A stretch of 64,000 nt of DNA. It comes from Periconia sp. R9002 (Eukaryota > Ascomycota > Dothideomycetes > Pleosporales > Periconiaceae). Each line of letters opens with the position of its first letter. Within the stretch, counting starts at the first letter, position 1. This document shows positions 34,348-45,964 of the stretch, piece after piece. The notes below the pieces were generated by a model. The model ran no database searches and was not told the DNA's origin. It saw only the letters and a program-made list of their open reading frames with translations. The stretch spans positions 62,001 through 126,000 of the forward strand of contig JAMAHW010000006.1 of assembly GCA_023627715.1 (NCBI GenBank), written 5' to 3'. The translations under genes were made by a program, and so were the position numbers.

Positions 34348-35507
34348 TCAAGCTTTCGCTGCAGCTTGTAGGTACTGTTCACTGAATGGATAGTCGATAT
34401 ATCCTTTCGGTAACTTGGGCGTATAAAACACTGAACGGTCGTAACCAGCCAGAGGAACCCCTTCCCTAACACGGAACACAAGATCTGGGTTCGGCACGAA
34501 GTACCTTCCGAACGCAATAATAACTTCATAATCCTTCCAAGTCTCGTCGACGGTTTGTTTTGCTGATAGAGGTTTGAATCCGCCTGCCAGCATCACAGGG
34601 CTGGCATGGTCCCACTGCTTTATCATCCAAGCAACTGTCTTTTGCCCACCGCACTCGGAGTCATCGTTGCCGGTTATGCGGGCTTCGATGAGGTGGAGGT
34701 AAGATAGCTTAAGGGGTTTCAATTGATCCAGGAGGTATTCGAATGTGGGTTCTGGCTCGTCCATGAGCATGCCGTTGAAGTCGCTGTAGGGACTCAGGCG
34801 CATGGCAGTCTTGTCGGCGCCCACGGCTGCAATGACTGCTTTGGTGACTTCAAGATGGAAACGCGAGCGGTTTTCGATGCTTCCGCCCCAGCTGTCTGTT
34901 CGCTTGTTGCAGGTTGATTGCAGAAATTGGTCGGGGAGGTATCCGTTGGCGCCGTGGATTTCTACGCCGTCAAAGCCTGCGGCAATGGCGTTTTTGGCTG
35001 CCGTTGCATAGTCCTTGATGGCCCCCGAGATGTCTTCCTCAGTCATTGCTTCGGGAGTCGCGCTTTGTGGGCCAATGGGAACAGCGCTGGAAGACAGCAT
35101 TTTGAATCCTTGTGATGCAAGCACGTCCGGGTCGGCAGCTCGACCTTGGTGCCAGAGCTGACAGTAGATTACGCAGCCTTTTGCATGAACCGCATCTACA
35201 ATCTCCTTCCAGGCTGCGATTTGAGGTTCTGACCAGATTCCGGGGGAATTGTAGCAACCAGCAGCATTCTTTGCGATGAGGGTTGCCTCGCTCACAATCA
35301 AAGTGCCTTTCTCACATGACCGCTGTTCGTAGTACTCTGGCCGTCAGTCAGCACATGTCCAATTTCACGAAACAAATTTATTGTACCTTTACTCATAGGG
35401 GTTGCTTTCCACTCGTCGTCCATTCGATAGCGAGTCAATGGTGCCATGGCTATGCGATGTTCCAATTTCGCTGCTCCTAGCTGCATGGGCTGAAATAGTC
35501 GCGACAT
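34348..35507 (-). CDS. Old yellow enzyme family NADH:flavin oxidoreductase
   Basis: FMN-dependent ene-reductase of the OYE family. Exons 35507-35387 and 35336-34348, separated by a 50-nt intron, give 369 aa. The N-terminal strand (LFQPMQLGAAKLEHRIAMAPLTRYR) holds the FMN-binding segment. GCVIYCQLWHQGRAADP follows. The substrate-binding His/Asn pair appears in VEIHGANGYLPDQFLQ, with Tyr as the likely proton donor in the same stretch. SWGGSIENRSRFHLEV and IAFGRYFVPNPDLVFRVREG are further family blocks. Such enzymes reduce activated C=C bonds of enones or nitro compounds. They serve in detoxification or in secondary metabolism (for example EasA in ergot alkaloid synthesis). It is divergent from an MFS exporter, which suits a detoxification or metabolite pair. 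Confidence 0.93.
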
Positions 35508-36208
35508 GTTGGCAGATTTTGAAGATTAGTATCGTTATACAGAGCAACTTGAGGTTCCGAGGTCTCCAGAGTGTAATCCAGGGTGATCAATGATCAGGCC
35601 TCGATATATGGCCATGGTTTGAAAAGTATCTTATCTGGTCGGGCGAAGATACCACCTTGAAGCCTGTCAGAACAACTCGGTATCGATTCGGCGAACAACT
35701 CAAGGGTTCTGCCATGGGGCCCGTCCCTCACTCCACCAACCCTTGCTAGCTCTATCAAGCCCTGTATCGTCAGCAGTCTGAGATGGTCGAGTTAGAACCG
35801 CAGTGTGTTGAGGAAACGGCATCGGGCAAAAACGAGCCGAAATCCAGGCCAGTTCTCCACGATAGCGCCCCACATCCCTCGGTGACGAAGTGTCGGGAGC
35901 AACCATCCGCACGGCCGCCATCTCATCATCGGGGTAAGCAACGCTCTTTTGCAAAACCGTATGCATCACCGCGTGCAGGCGCGCTACCCTCTTGTTGCCT
36001 CGCTTCGTCTGCACAGAATGCTCCACGGAAATGTGGATCTTCAACTGCCTGGGTATGGTTCGGCGGAGGCAATGTCTCCGGACTTTGATTTTCTGCCTAC
36101 CATCTTGTTCTGTCCGGTCCACATCAAATCGATGCGTCGACCGGTGGTCCTCGTATATGTGCTCTTGTCAAAACCCTTTGTGCAAGTAGAACGGTTGGTT
36201 TTTCAACG
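35508..36208. other. Divergent promoter between OYE and DHA2-type MFS genes
   Basis: A 700-bp spacer shared by two divergently transcribed genes. ORFs on both strands inside it (e.g. 35700-36122) are overlapping and have no recognisable product. No clear palindromic site stood out. Confidence 0.5.
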
Positions 36209-38169
36209 ATGAGTGACCATCGCAGCGGTGCGGAAAATTTAGATGCAGAACCATGTCCACATGACGCCAGTATGCAGAGATCCGAAGCCACCTTTCACGA
36301 GATTTCTTCAGATGAGAAGCAACACAGCCAAACAACCCTACCATCGAATGTAAATCGTTCAAATTCGATACCGTCCATCGCAAATGATGCCCAAAATAAC
36401 GGGGATAGCAATGACGATGATACACATTCCATCAGCGGACAACGAAACACCATGACCTCAAGACAACTTCGAATCGCAATCCCAACATTATCAGTATGCC
36501 TATTCGTATCCTTCATTGACCAAACAAGTGTCTCGACAGCAACGCCCGCCATAGCTGGAGATTTAAACACGGGCACTGCAACCTCTTGGATCGGTACATC
36601 CTTCTTAATCGCTTCGACCGCCTTCCAACTCATCAACGGAAGACTGTCGGATATCTTCGGTCGCAAAGGCTTGCTATTACTATGTCTCGCACTTTTGGCC
36701 TTGGGGGATCTGGGATGCGGGTTTGCGCAGACTGCCGCACAACTATTTGTGCTTCGCGCCATTGCGGGCATTGGTGGTGGAGGCATCAACAGCCTCGTGA
36801 TGATAATCGTCAGCGACATCACGACACTGCAGAACCGTGGAAAGTACCAAGGTTCGTCCTATCAATTCATCGTCACCCAATATACACCGCACTAACACCA
36901 TCTCTCACAGGCTGGCTTGGAGCAGTCATCGCCTTAGGAAACGGCGTTGGCCCCTTCTTAGGCGGCGCCGTTGTCGAAGGCGGATCGTGGAGATGGGTCT
37001 TCTGGATGATACCCATCATGACGCTCCCCACCGCCGCCGTGCTCCTCTTATTCCTCCCTCTCAAACACACCTCCAGCGACACGCTATCCCAGATGAAAAA
37101 GATCGACTACGGCGGTATCGTGCTCAACATCGCCTCGACGCTCCTCCTCCTGGTCCCCCTCTCCGGCGGCGGCGTCACCTACGCGTGGACCTCCCCTTTC
37201 TTCCTCGGCGCGACCATCACCGGCGTAGCCCTCACCATCCTCTTCTTCGCGTACGAATGGAAACTCGCCCCGTTACCCATCATGCCGCTCCGACTCTACC
37301 GCGCGCCGCATTGCTGGGCGCTCTACCTCCAATCCTTCCTCACGGGGCTCGCGTACTTTGGAAACTTCTTCTACCTCCCCATCTACTTCCAATCCATCCT
37401 CCGCTACACACCTCTCGTCTCCGGCGCGCTCATCCTCCCCATCGTCATCACCACCTCCCTAACCTCCATCGCAAGCGGGCAGTACATGGCACGCGTGGGG
37501 AGCTACATGCACTGCATCCTGCTCGGCTTCGCGCTTTGGACCCTCGGCAACGGCCTCACGTTACTCTTCAACCGCCACACCAACCTCGGCGTCCTCATCG
37601 TCGCCCTCATCATCGAGGGTGCGGGGATCGGCCTCACGCTCCAGCCCACGCTCGTCGGCATGTACGCCAACAGCCGCACCGAAGACCGCGCCGTGACGAC
37701 CGGTCTGCGCAACTTCATCCGCACCATCGGCGGCGCGTTCGGCCTCGTCGTGTCCGGCGTTATCCTCTCCAACACCCTCAGTAAAGACCTCGCCGCTGAA
37801 CCCTTCGTCTCCACCTCCCTCCTCACCGAACTCACCTCTTCCACGTACGCGCTTGACTCGCTCCACCTCTCCGTCGAGCAAAAGTCGCGCGTGCTGGATG
37901 TGTATATGAGGGGGTTGAAGTATATTTTTGTGTTTTATACGGTTTGTTCGGGGTTGAGTTTGGTGTTGACGGGGTGGGTGGGGGATACGAGTTTGAAGAA
38001 GAAGGAGAGTGTTGGGGATGAGGAGAAGGGGCCGGCGTCGTCGAATGATGATGATGAGGAGGAGGGGGAGAGGGGGAGTCATGAGGGGGCGATTCCCACG
38101 GAGGGGGTTTGTGCGGATGAGAAGGGTGGTGTGGGGGATGAACGGAGGGGGAAGGAGGCGGGGGTGTGA
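36209..38169 (+). CDS. MFS multidrug/toxin exporter, DHA2 (14-helix) type
   Basis: Proton antiporter of the drug:H+ antiporter-2 family. Exons 36209-36851 and 36911-38169 (59-nt intron with donor GTTCGT) give 633 aa. After a hydrophilic N-terminus of about 90 residues come FVSFIDQTSVSTATPAIAGDL (helix 1), TSWIGTSFLIASTAFQLINGRLSDIFGRK (motif A), and RAIAGIGGGGINSLVMIIVSDI (helix 4-5 region). After the intron the antiporter motif C follows as GWLGAVIALGNGVGPFLGG. The C-terminus is long, acidic and Gly-rich and cytosolic in type. Base use changes from GC-rich coding to G-rich repeats in the last 200 nt, probably reflecting the low-complexity tail. A divergent oxidoreductase is its neighbour. 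Confidence 0.92.
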
Positions 38170-38645
38170 GAGTTGGGGGGGGGAAATGCATATTGTGATG
38201 TTTATGACATAGATGTTTAGAGCTTGGGTTAGGGACATAAGAAGTCGGCGGTTACCGCATCTTATCTAGGTATCAAAAATTTACCAGCTTTTTGTTTATA
38301 TGCACATCCATCTGAAGACGGGAGCAGAAAGGGGTTTGAGGTGCACCAAAACCCCCCTTCTCTTTTCAACGAAAGACCAACATGACGTTGCGGTCAATGA
38401 TGGTGCAGATTTTCTTCTTGGCCATGAAATCACTCCATGACAACAGTGATTGAAATCAAGTGAAATCAATGCTGATTCAATATCCTCAAAAGTCACTGTG
38501 GCATCCGACAAGCTTCAGACATAACGAATCGTGATTACACAGCTAACCTCAAAGCTCTGCCTCATCCTTAGCGTAACCCTCGCATTATTGATTGAACGAA
38601 AGCACCCTCCAACAACTCTCCCCAAACACACTGACCAACCACCCA
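38170..38645. other. Convergent 3' flanks
   Basis: Short interval between the ends of the MFS exporter and the NCS1 permease. No supported gene. Confidence 0.5.
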
Positions 38646-40604
38646 TTAAATCTTCCTTGCCTTCTCACCGACCTCCACCTCCTCCGCATCCGTCGGGGGC
38701 GTATCAGGGCGATACCCCTCCCCACCCTCCCTCTCGCCCTCAAAGAACCCTTCGCGGCCTTCATTCGCCAACCACTCGAACCTCCACGGACTGCCCTCAA
38801 ACCCTCTAGGCCAAATCCTCGGCTTGACAAAAACACGCATAACATAATACACCACTGCCGCCGTGAAGAACGTCAACAGCCATCCCATCATGTACATATA
38901 CCTCGCAGCGTCGCTGATGAGCTGCGGCTGGTACTGGCCTATCAGACCCGGGATGCCCATGGTAGTTCCCAGGATCCAAGCCAGGGCGCCGAGCCAGTTG
39001 ACGCCGGACTGGAAATAATAGAGGCCTGTTTTGTTGCCGACGTAGCAGGAAGGGATGTGTATGTTTCCCTTGCGGACGAGGAAGTAGTCGACCATGATGA
39101 CGGCGCAGAGCGGGGCCATGAAGATGCTGTAGGAGCCCAGGAAGCTGAGGAACGCGGTGGCGTTGGCCATGAGTTGCCAGGGTTGGACGACGACGCCGAG
39201 GATGGCGCAGAGGATCTGCCCGCGGCGGATGGTGAGCCATTTGGGGAACAAGCCCGTCATGTCGGAACCGAAGGGGATCGAATTTGCGCCGAAGTTGGTC
39301 GCGAACACACCGAGGTAGAAGGCGAGGGCCGCGAAGAAGATGCCGGCTCGCGCGCCGGCGTTGAAGTGGTGGTCGAGGATGGCTTCGAAGAGGTCCCAGA
39401 CGTTCCAGTAGGCTTTGCCCCAGACGGCTTGGATGGAGGTTGTTGAGGCCATGCCGAGGAAGAAGACGATGATGGATGCGACGAAGACGCTGACGCCCTG
39501 GATGGGGCCCGCGTCACGGGGTTTCTTGCAGTAACGGGCGAGATCGGGCTGGTTGACGAGCATGGGCGAGAGGGAGCCGAAGATGGTGTTGATGCCGGCC
39601 ATGATGGACCACCCGAGCGGCGTGACGGAGGCGGAGAATTGGCCTTTTTCGGATGCGAGGCTCATGTAGTTTAGTCCACCGCCGTTCTTCATGCACCACC
39701 CGAAGACGGCGAAGGCGGCGATGGGCATGACGACGCCTTTTACGGTGAAGATGTAGTGGATGTGCTTGGGGTGAACCCACATCTGAGAGCATAATTAGCG
39801 GGTTATAAGCGTTTGTATAAGGGAGGGACTTACAAAGGGAAACTCCATCAGCCAAGCCATGAAGAAGGTTAGAAGTTGTTTTGACGTCACGTTGGCACTG
39901 GGCGCAAGCGTGTTTACGAAGTTGTTCCACGAGTTGCCGAAGATGCAGCGGAGCATCACTGAAAGTATGTTACCGGCGTAGAAGGTTTGGATGCCATACC
40001 AGATGATGCAGACGCAGGCTCGAATAAAGACAAAAAAATATGACCCATACATGCCCATGACTGAGCGTGCAAGAACGGGGCTGTCGCAAACGTGGTCAGT
40101 GTTTGGACAATTGGATCTTAGATGGCAGACTTACAAACCAATGTGGTATTTGGCACCAGGACGAGCCATGAAGACAACTACCACTGCGGCCAGGAAAGAT
40201 CCTATGCATGCTGAAACAAAGGATTGTTGCCATGTCTAAACAAAGGCTGTCAGAAATTGTGTAAGGTGTTTGTGCGATTTGGTATGAAGAACTTACGAGA
40301 CCAACAGTAACTAAAGCAGAACCGGTGTTCCAACCAACCAAAGAGAATTGGTTCGAGAACCAATATAGCGGAAGATTATACCTATGTGGTTATGAGCAAT
40401 TGAACTTGATGACATAAATGTTTTGGAGACTCACCATGTCCAGGTCCGGTCCACCTCTGGTGTCGGTTCAAGATCTTTATTCGACCATCTCGCATCGCCA
40501 ATGCTTGTTTGGCCGTGAACACTCTGTTCAGCCCTGGCGAACTCAACAAAGGCTTGTTTTGATTTGAAAGGCGCGGTCAACCGCTGCTTCGTTGGGATAC
40601 CCAT
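38646..40604 (-). CDS. NCS1-family nucleobase/ureide permease (FUR4/DAL4-like)
   Basis: Plasma-membrane symporter of the NCS1 (nucleobase:cation symporter-1) family, which carries uracil, allantoin, uridine, hydantoins or thiamine. Exons 40604-40435, 40381-40297, 40235-40135, 40080-39834 and 39782-38646, with introns of 51-61 nt, give 579 aa. Family marks are the N-terminal LEPTPEVDRTWTWYNLPLYWFSNQF block and VGWNTGSALVTVGLTWQQSF. ARPGAKYHIGFPVLARS follows in helix 2-3, and then GNILSVMLRCIFG..W. The middle holds MWVHPKHIHYIFTVKG and SVMPLVNQPD-like NQPDLARYCKKP. The acidic C-terminal tail is typical of fungal permeases controlled by ubiquitination. It is divergent from a Zn2Cys6 regulator, and the nearby amidase and PuuE-like genes suggest a cyclic nitrogen compound as substrate. 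Confidence 0.93.
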
Positions 40605-40721
40605 AGTGCTTGAGAAGGTCAGAAAGAAGGATGAAGTCGCGGGACCTCAAGGTGACGCAGAGGTGCGTATGCGGACTCCAGAGGCTCATCTTGAATGAAT
40701 GGATCGACTTGATGGTAACCT

Positions 40722-40744
40722 CATCGGCCGTTTTTCAACCGATG
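40722..40744. promoter_or_regulatory. CATCGG-N11-CCGATG inverted repeat (putative Zn2Cys6 site)
   Basis: Perfect 6-bp inverted half-sites spaced by 11 bp, so CGG-N11-CCG, the arrangement bound by Gal4-like dimeric zinc cluster proteins. It lies 118 bp before the permease start. The neighbouring Zn2Cys6 gene is the obvious candidate ligand; this is inference. Confidence 0.55.
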
Positions 40745-40846
40745 TACCATGCGGCCATGGTGGCGAGAAGGGTTGTATAACCGAGTGGCTGGTCCCAATC
40801 TCCCATTTTAGGGCCTTGGTTCAGGTTCGAGATGACTGGGGAAGAA

Positions 40847-40919
40847 CGATAAGATGCTAGGTTGGCTATGAGAGGTCCAGTTGATGGTGGGTGGTGGTCT
40901 TATCTGGGGTGAGAGATAA
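40847..40919. promoter_or_regulatory. Cluster of three GATA-factor (HGATAR) sites
   Basis: CGATAA at 40847-40852, the reverse complement of AGATAAG at 40899-40905, and AGATAA at 40914-40919. Paired or clustered HGATAR words within about 75 bp are typical of genes under AreA/NIT2 nitrogen control. Confidence 0.5.
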
Positions 40920-41074
40920 CAATTCCAAGCTAGCCACCCCAAGACTCAAAGACCCCACTCTGCTCTCTGCATGCCCGTTGCGAACCACCATCTCCATGCT
41001 CCCCATGCTGTAATACCGAACTCATTGGACACGCGATATCTTACTCATGTTCTGTGGAGGGTATGTATGGCTAG

Positions 41075-41094
41075 ATCGGTTGGCGGCTGCCGAT
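41075..41094. promoter_or_regulatory. ATCGG-N10-CCGAT inverted repeat (putative Zn2Cys6 site)
   Basis: Perfect 5-bp inverted half-sites with 10-bp spacing (CGG-N10-CCG, the Put3-like arrangement), 109 bp before the regulator's first ATG. It has the same TCGG half-site as the element at 40722-40744, which may allow autoregulation. Confidence 0.5.
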
Positions 41095-41202
41095 TGACTC
41101 CCTGGGATATGCGGCTGCAGCTAGCCGCACCATCTACGCCAACCCTCTGTCCATGATCATGGCGGCCGCAATGTTCCCGACTGTCTCTTTAGAATCATCA
41201 TC

Positions 41203-43935
41203 ATGCTTCTGTCTGAAAATGAGATCCAGCAAGGCTCAATGCATCATGACCAGCGACCAGACTTCACAGCTGGGTCACCTTCAGGGGTACCTACGCCTAC
41301 GCCATCGTCGAGTGCCACCCTGAACACAGGGACCCGGAAGTCTCGCATTGCTTTAGCGTGCAAACGATGCAAAAGGAGGAAGCAACGCGTAAGTCAACCT
41401 ACCTGTCAAAACCATCTCAGCAATACGCGGCTTTTGACTAAAGCTTTCGTGCCAGTGCGATGGAGCCCGTCCGAGTTGCCAAGCCTGTGACAGAGCAAGA
41501 CAGCCGTGCACATACGAGAGAGTAGCGCGTCCCCAGTATCCCGGTGGCAAGGCTCTGTTAGTCCCTTTATCCATACTCTTGGTTCACTGTTCCCTGACAT
41601 GCATTAGGTACATCAGTGCACTGGAGGAACGCATCGCTTTCCTAGAGGCTCGTCTCCCCGATCATGCCGAAGATCATTTTGATACCATCGCAGAGGGAGC
41701 GCATCAGGTCCCCTTCCCGACTGCAGATAGGTCATTCCAAGTTCCTAAAGCCCGGCGTGAATCATGCCGTGAATCACAGGCAGGTTCCCTTTCCGAGGAT
41801 GTGGATTTGGATGAGGGTACTTCGCTTGTAGACGGAGTTGCCTACCTATCTTTATGCGCTTCCGGTACCACCGATACCAACAGAGAACCGTACTACGTTG
41901 GTGGCAGTTCGGGAGCTACCATTGCTCGCGTCATCCAATCCTCCATCTATCGAGCATCAGGAAGCCGACTGTCCGACTTATCTGCAGCTGGTCGGGATCG
42001 TCAAGTGCCTAGTACAACAGCGACGTCCAATCAATCAGTCATCACCGAATCGAGTGAATACACGTCAGCCTTTCCTACCCAGGTGCAGGCGCGTATGTTA
42101 TTCGACTTTTTCTTCGAGCGTATTCACCCTCGCTGGCCACTGCTAGACCGTGCCGTTTACGAGCAAGTTTTTGATAAACAGTACTGCCCGGGGGCTTTAT
42201 CAATCACCGAACGTAGCATCTTGCACCTGATCTATGCCATCACGGCCCGATTCTTAGCCGTTACTAAGAAACCATGTGGTGTTGATGATGAAGTGAGTCT
42301 CACCGAAACAGTCTCCCTGTCGAAGAGCTAATCTTTGCTAGGCTCAGCTCACGGCGGCGACGGAGCCAATGGAGCACATACTGAAGCAACACAACCTTGC
42401 TACCGTTCAGTATCTTATTCTGCTGGGAGTTCATGGTCAAAGATCTCCGTATGGCGCTGGAGCATGGTCGCAAGTTCGATATGCGACTTCTGTCTGCATT
42501 GAGATGGGTCTCCATAGGAAGAGAGGCTCGTCGGGTTCTGTAAATACAAGGGATACTGAGATTCGTCGTCGTGCTTTCTGGTCCTGCTATTGTCTCGATC
42601 GAGTAACGAGCATTGTACTAGGTCGGGCTTTCGCTATCGCAGACCGAGACATCAACGTAGAGGTGCGTAGCTTCCAATTCTTTTTTATGAACTCGACTGA
42701 CCCTATTGAAGCTTCCCAGTGCCAGTCCAGAGTATTGGACCTTGACTCATCGCGAGGATTATGAAACAAATATGGGACAGTGGTCCAATGTGCAGCCGTT
42801 CATTCATATCATAAAGCTCGATCGCATTCAGTCGAGAATTCACAAGACTGTCTTCCGTGTGGACAGAGACGTGGTGCGAGGCACAGCGGAAGAGCGGGCT
42901 AAGCTCGATCAAAAAATGATGCTCATAAGAGCGGATCTTGACGACTGGGTAAAGACATATCCGCGCACACCCAAAAACGACAACAAAAGCACTTGGATGT
43001 ACGATCCCGAAAGTGCATACCTGGACGCACGTGATTTCTACGGCGTGCAATACCATAAAGCCGTCCTCTTCCTATTCACAGTCTTCCTCCCCATCCTCGA
43101 GCCCACCGACGAGCGCTTCATCACTTGCGCCCGCTCCGCCGCCAGCGTCTGCAACGCCTACAAGCGGCTCAGCCAGAACAAAACCCTAACCTACACCATG
43201 ATCTCCCTGCACTCGTGCTTCGTGGCCGGTCTAACACTCGTCTACTGCATCTGGCGCGACCGCAAGCTCTTTTCCTACGAAGTCATCGAAGCGACGCAGA
43301 GCTGCTCCCAAATCCTCACCATCTTTGGCGAAAAGTGGCCGGGGGCCGTCAAGTACCGCGACATTTTCGACGCCCTCTCTCAAAGCTTGTTCAAACTCAC
43401 CATGAAGCCTGCTGCTGCTGCTGCTGCTGCTGTACCTCCCCCACAACAACAAAGTCGCAGCCCTCCTTCCCTTCAACTCAACATCGATACCACGCAGTCC
43501 CCACCCACCATTCTCCTCGGCGCCGGAGCACCCGTTTCGTCGCCGCCAGACACAACGTCCCAGCCCTTTAAACCGACAATGTCGCACCTCGTCACCGACG
43601 CCGTCAAAGAAGCCTTCATGGAAGTCGACGAGGAAGCGCCGGGTGGATGGCAAGGGTGGCGCATGTGGAATGAGATGGTTACGGATGACACAACGCACGC
43701 ATCTTCATCGCAACAGCAGGTAGGTCTTGGCCCATTTAGCGGAGAGGTGGGCGCGCAGGATGCTGTTGAGTTTGGTGGGGGTTGGAATGTATATCCTGGC
43801 GGTGGTAGTGGTGGACGAGGAGGGGGTACCACGGGAGTATATGGGATCGATCCGGTGCAGGATGCGGCGATGCAGATGGCGAATGGTGCGGGGCTTTTGG
43901 ATCCTGGGCAGTGGAGTCTTGAGGGGTATAGGTAG
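41203..43935 (+). CDS. Zn2Cys6 transcription factor with fungal-specific TF domain
   Basis: Likely pathway-specific activator. Exons 41203-41388, 41456-41556, 41608-42292, 42342-42662 and 42712-43935 give 838 aa. The zinc cluster is split by intron 1: ACKRCKRRKQR then CDGARPSCQACDRARQPC, spacing CX2CX6CX6CX2CX6C. A short coiled coil follows (YISALEERIAFLEARL), as in dimeric Gal4-type proteins. The middle homology region appears from about residue 240 (ARMLFDFFFERIHPRWPLLDRAVYE; GAGAWSQVRYATSVCIEMGLHRKR; RRRAFWSCYCLDR). The C-terminus is low complexity, with eight alanines, glutamines and Gly-rich stretches, and may be the activation domain. Start could also be the ATG at 41239. It is divergent from the permease and lies between it and the amidase/PuuE pair. 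Confidence 0.92.
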
Positions 43936-44354
43936 ATTTATTGCGTTTCTTGTAGATGGGATGGATTTCCGTGGTCGCAACATATGTTCGATGAGAGTTT
44001 CCTGTTGGAGAATCTTGTCTTTATGAAATACATTTTGGACCATCACAGAGTGTTGCTACCCTGGGTATCAACACAGGTAGGGGAAACACTAGGAACTTTC
44101 CTCGGCCGAATCTTGTCTTGATACGTCTTATTGCTCCTCTAGCCTAGTGATACTGTTTATATCTGACTTAATCTAATCACCAGCCCTTCCACCTTTGCAA
44201 AAGGAAAAAGAAGCAAAATAAACCCCTCTCCTCAGCCAAAATCCAGCTACTCATAAATACTTCGTTTATCATCGCAAATAATTGATCCGTCCAACTACTG
44301 GTAGATCTCCATGTCAAGCGCAACAACCAACACCTCCCCTTCAAATCTCACCGT
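43936..44354. other. Convergent 3' flanks of regulator and amidase
   Basis: No supported gene. AT-rich sequence around 44130-44280 is consistent with 3' ends of both genes. Confidence 0.5.
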
Positions 44355-45825
44355 CTACACCCCAGCCGTCCACCCCCCTTCCCTCTCGAAAACCTCCCCA
44401 ACCTTCTTCCCAACCGCCAGCAACTTCCGATCCTGATACCGCGGCGCAACGAGCGAGATACCAATCGGCATACCATTCTCGCCCTTGAAACCCGGAACAT
44501 TAAGTACAGGTGTATGAAGAGCCTAAATTTTCACACAAAACAGTCAGTTTCCACTAATCATTTCCCGTCATGTAAAAGGAAAAAAGAAGAAATGAAATAC
44601 CGTCCAAATCAAGCAAAACGCCGCACTCCCCGTCTTCTCAATCCCAAGCGGCGCTTCGTCCGGCACGCTCGGTGTGAGGACGGCGTCGTACTTGCCCAGC
44701 AACGCATCGACCTCCGGCCTCGCAAACGAAATATTATCAAAGGCTTCGATCTGCGCTTTCCGCGAGATCTTGTCCGAGTTTTCGACGTGGCCTATGAGTT
44801 GCGGAGAGATTTCGTGATAAGCGATGGCGTACTCGGGTAAGAAAGCCGTGCGACCTTCCGACGCAAGGACCGTGGCGTGCCAGTTGGGGAGGTCGTTGAA
44901 TTTCTCAGGAAGGTTGATTTCTTCAACAGATGCGCCGTGGGAGCGGAGGAGGGCGACTGCTTTTTCAAGGGCGGCGGTGGTTCCCGGTCCCACGCTGGGC
45001 CAGACCATTGTTTTGAGGAGGGCGAATTTGGCACCTTGGAGCGTGAAGTTCGTAGGGGGATAGACGTCGTCGAAGATGGCGAAGACGTCGGAGAGGAGTT
45101 CGAGGTCGGAGATGCTGCGTGCGTAGAGACCCAGCGTGTCGAGGATGAGGGCGTAGATCTTTTGCCCTTCGCGCGTGATGGCGTTCCAGGTGGGTTTGAA
45201 GGCGTAGATGCCGTTGTAGGAGCCCGGGCGGATGGTGCTGCCGCCGGTTTGCGTTCCCAGGCCGATGGGGGCTTGGAAGTCGCCTACGGCGGCGCCTGAG
45301 CCGGAGGAGGAGCCGCCCGGCGTGCGGTTGGGGTCGTGAGGGTTGCGGGTTTTGGGGCCTACGGTTGTTGCGGCGAATTCGGTCGTGGTGGTTTTGCCTA
45401 GGATGAGGGCGCCGGCTTGGCGGAGGATGGTTATGGAGCCTGCGTCGAGTTTTGGGAAGTTGTTGGTGTAGACGGGGGAGTTGAATTGGGTGGGCATGTC
45501 TGGGGGGTGGTTAGTGATTGAGTTGGTTTGATCAATGTTTGTTGCGTATCCGCAATTGAAGTGACTGACCCTTTGTGAATATTACATCTTTTACAGCGAT
45601 TGCGACTCCATGTAGCAGCCCACGTTCAGCTTGTGGTATGGCATCCAGCGCTTTTGCTTGCTCCAATACGTATGCTGGATCGAGATATGCCCAAGCCTGA
45701 ACGGCTTCATCTCGTGCTGCGATACGATTTAACAGTGAGGTGGCATAGTCTTGAACGGATATTTCGCCAGCCTTGGTCTTTTGCAAAACTTCGGTGGCGG
45801 TTAGTCTATACAGATCGGAGCTCAT
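44355..45825 (-). CDS. Amidase-signature hydrolase
   Basis: Amide hydrolase of the amidase signature family. Exons 45825-45570, 45499-44601 and 44522-44355 (introns 70 and 78 nt) give 440 aa. The catalytic Lys lies in GVAIAVKDVIF. The Ser-rich loop GGSSSGSGAAVGDFQAPIGLGTQTGGSTIRPG holds the cis-Ser and nucleophile Ser of the Ser-cisSer-Lys triad. GYYA-like NGIYAFKPT follows. The C-terminus ends VLNVPGFKGENGMPIGISLVAPRYQD, a standard family block. With 440 aa it is of the short type, without extra domains. It is divergent from the PuuE-like gene and probably acts on the linear amide or ureide made by that enzyme; this is inference from position. Confidence 0.93.
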
Positions 45826-45964
45826 CTTGCCGTGTGCGTATCTTCAGTTGAAATGGAAGCTCTACTAGATATAGGTCCCACGATTTAGTGTTGGTGAAGT
45901 GAGGGTATTCGCAAAGGGGATTCCAACACTATGGATTTTGAAACTGTGTAGGTTGAGAGAATGA

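Larger units (their letters stand above)
40605..41202. other. Divergent promoter between NCS1 permease and Zn2Cys6 regulator
   Basis: About 600 bp shared by both genes. It contains two inverted CGG palindromes and three HGATAR sites, listed separately. No ORF is supported. Confidence 0.6.

Noticed and set aside
37561..38238. 225-codon minus-strand ORF
   Set aside because: Antisense of the MFS exporter; product is low complexity.
38592..39446. 284-codon plus-strand ORF
   Set aside because: Antisense of the last exon of the NCS1 permease.
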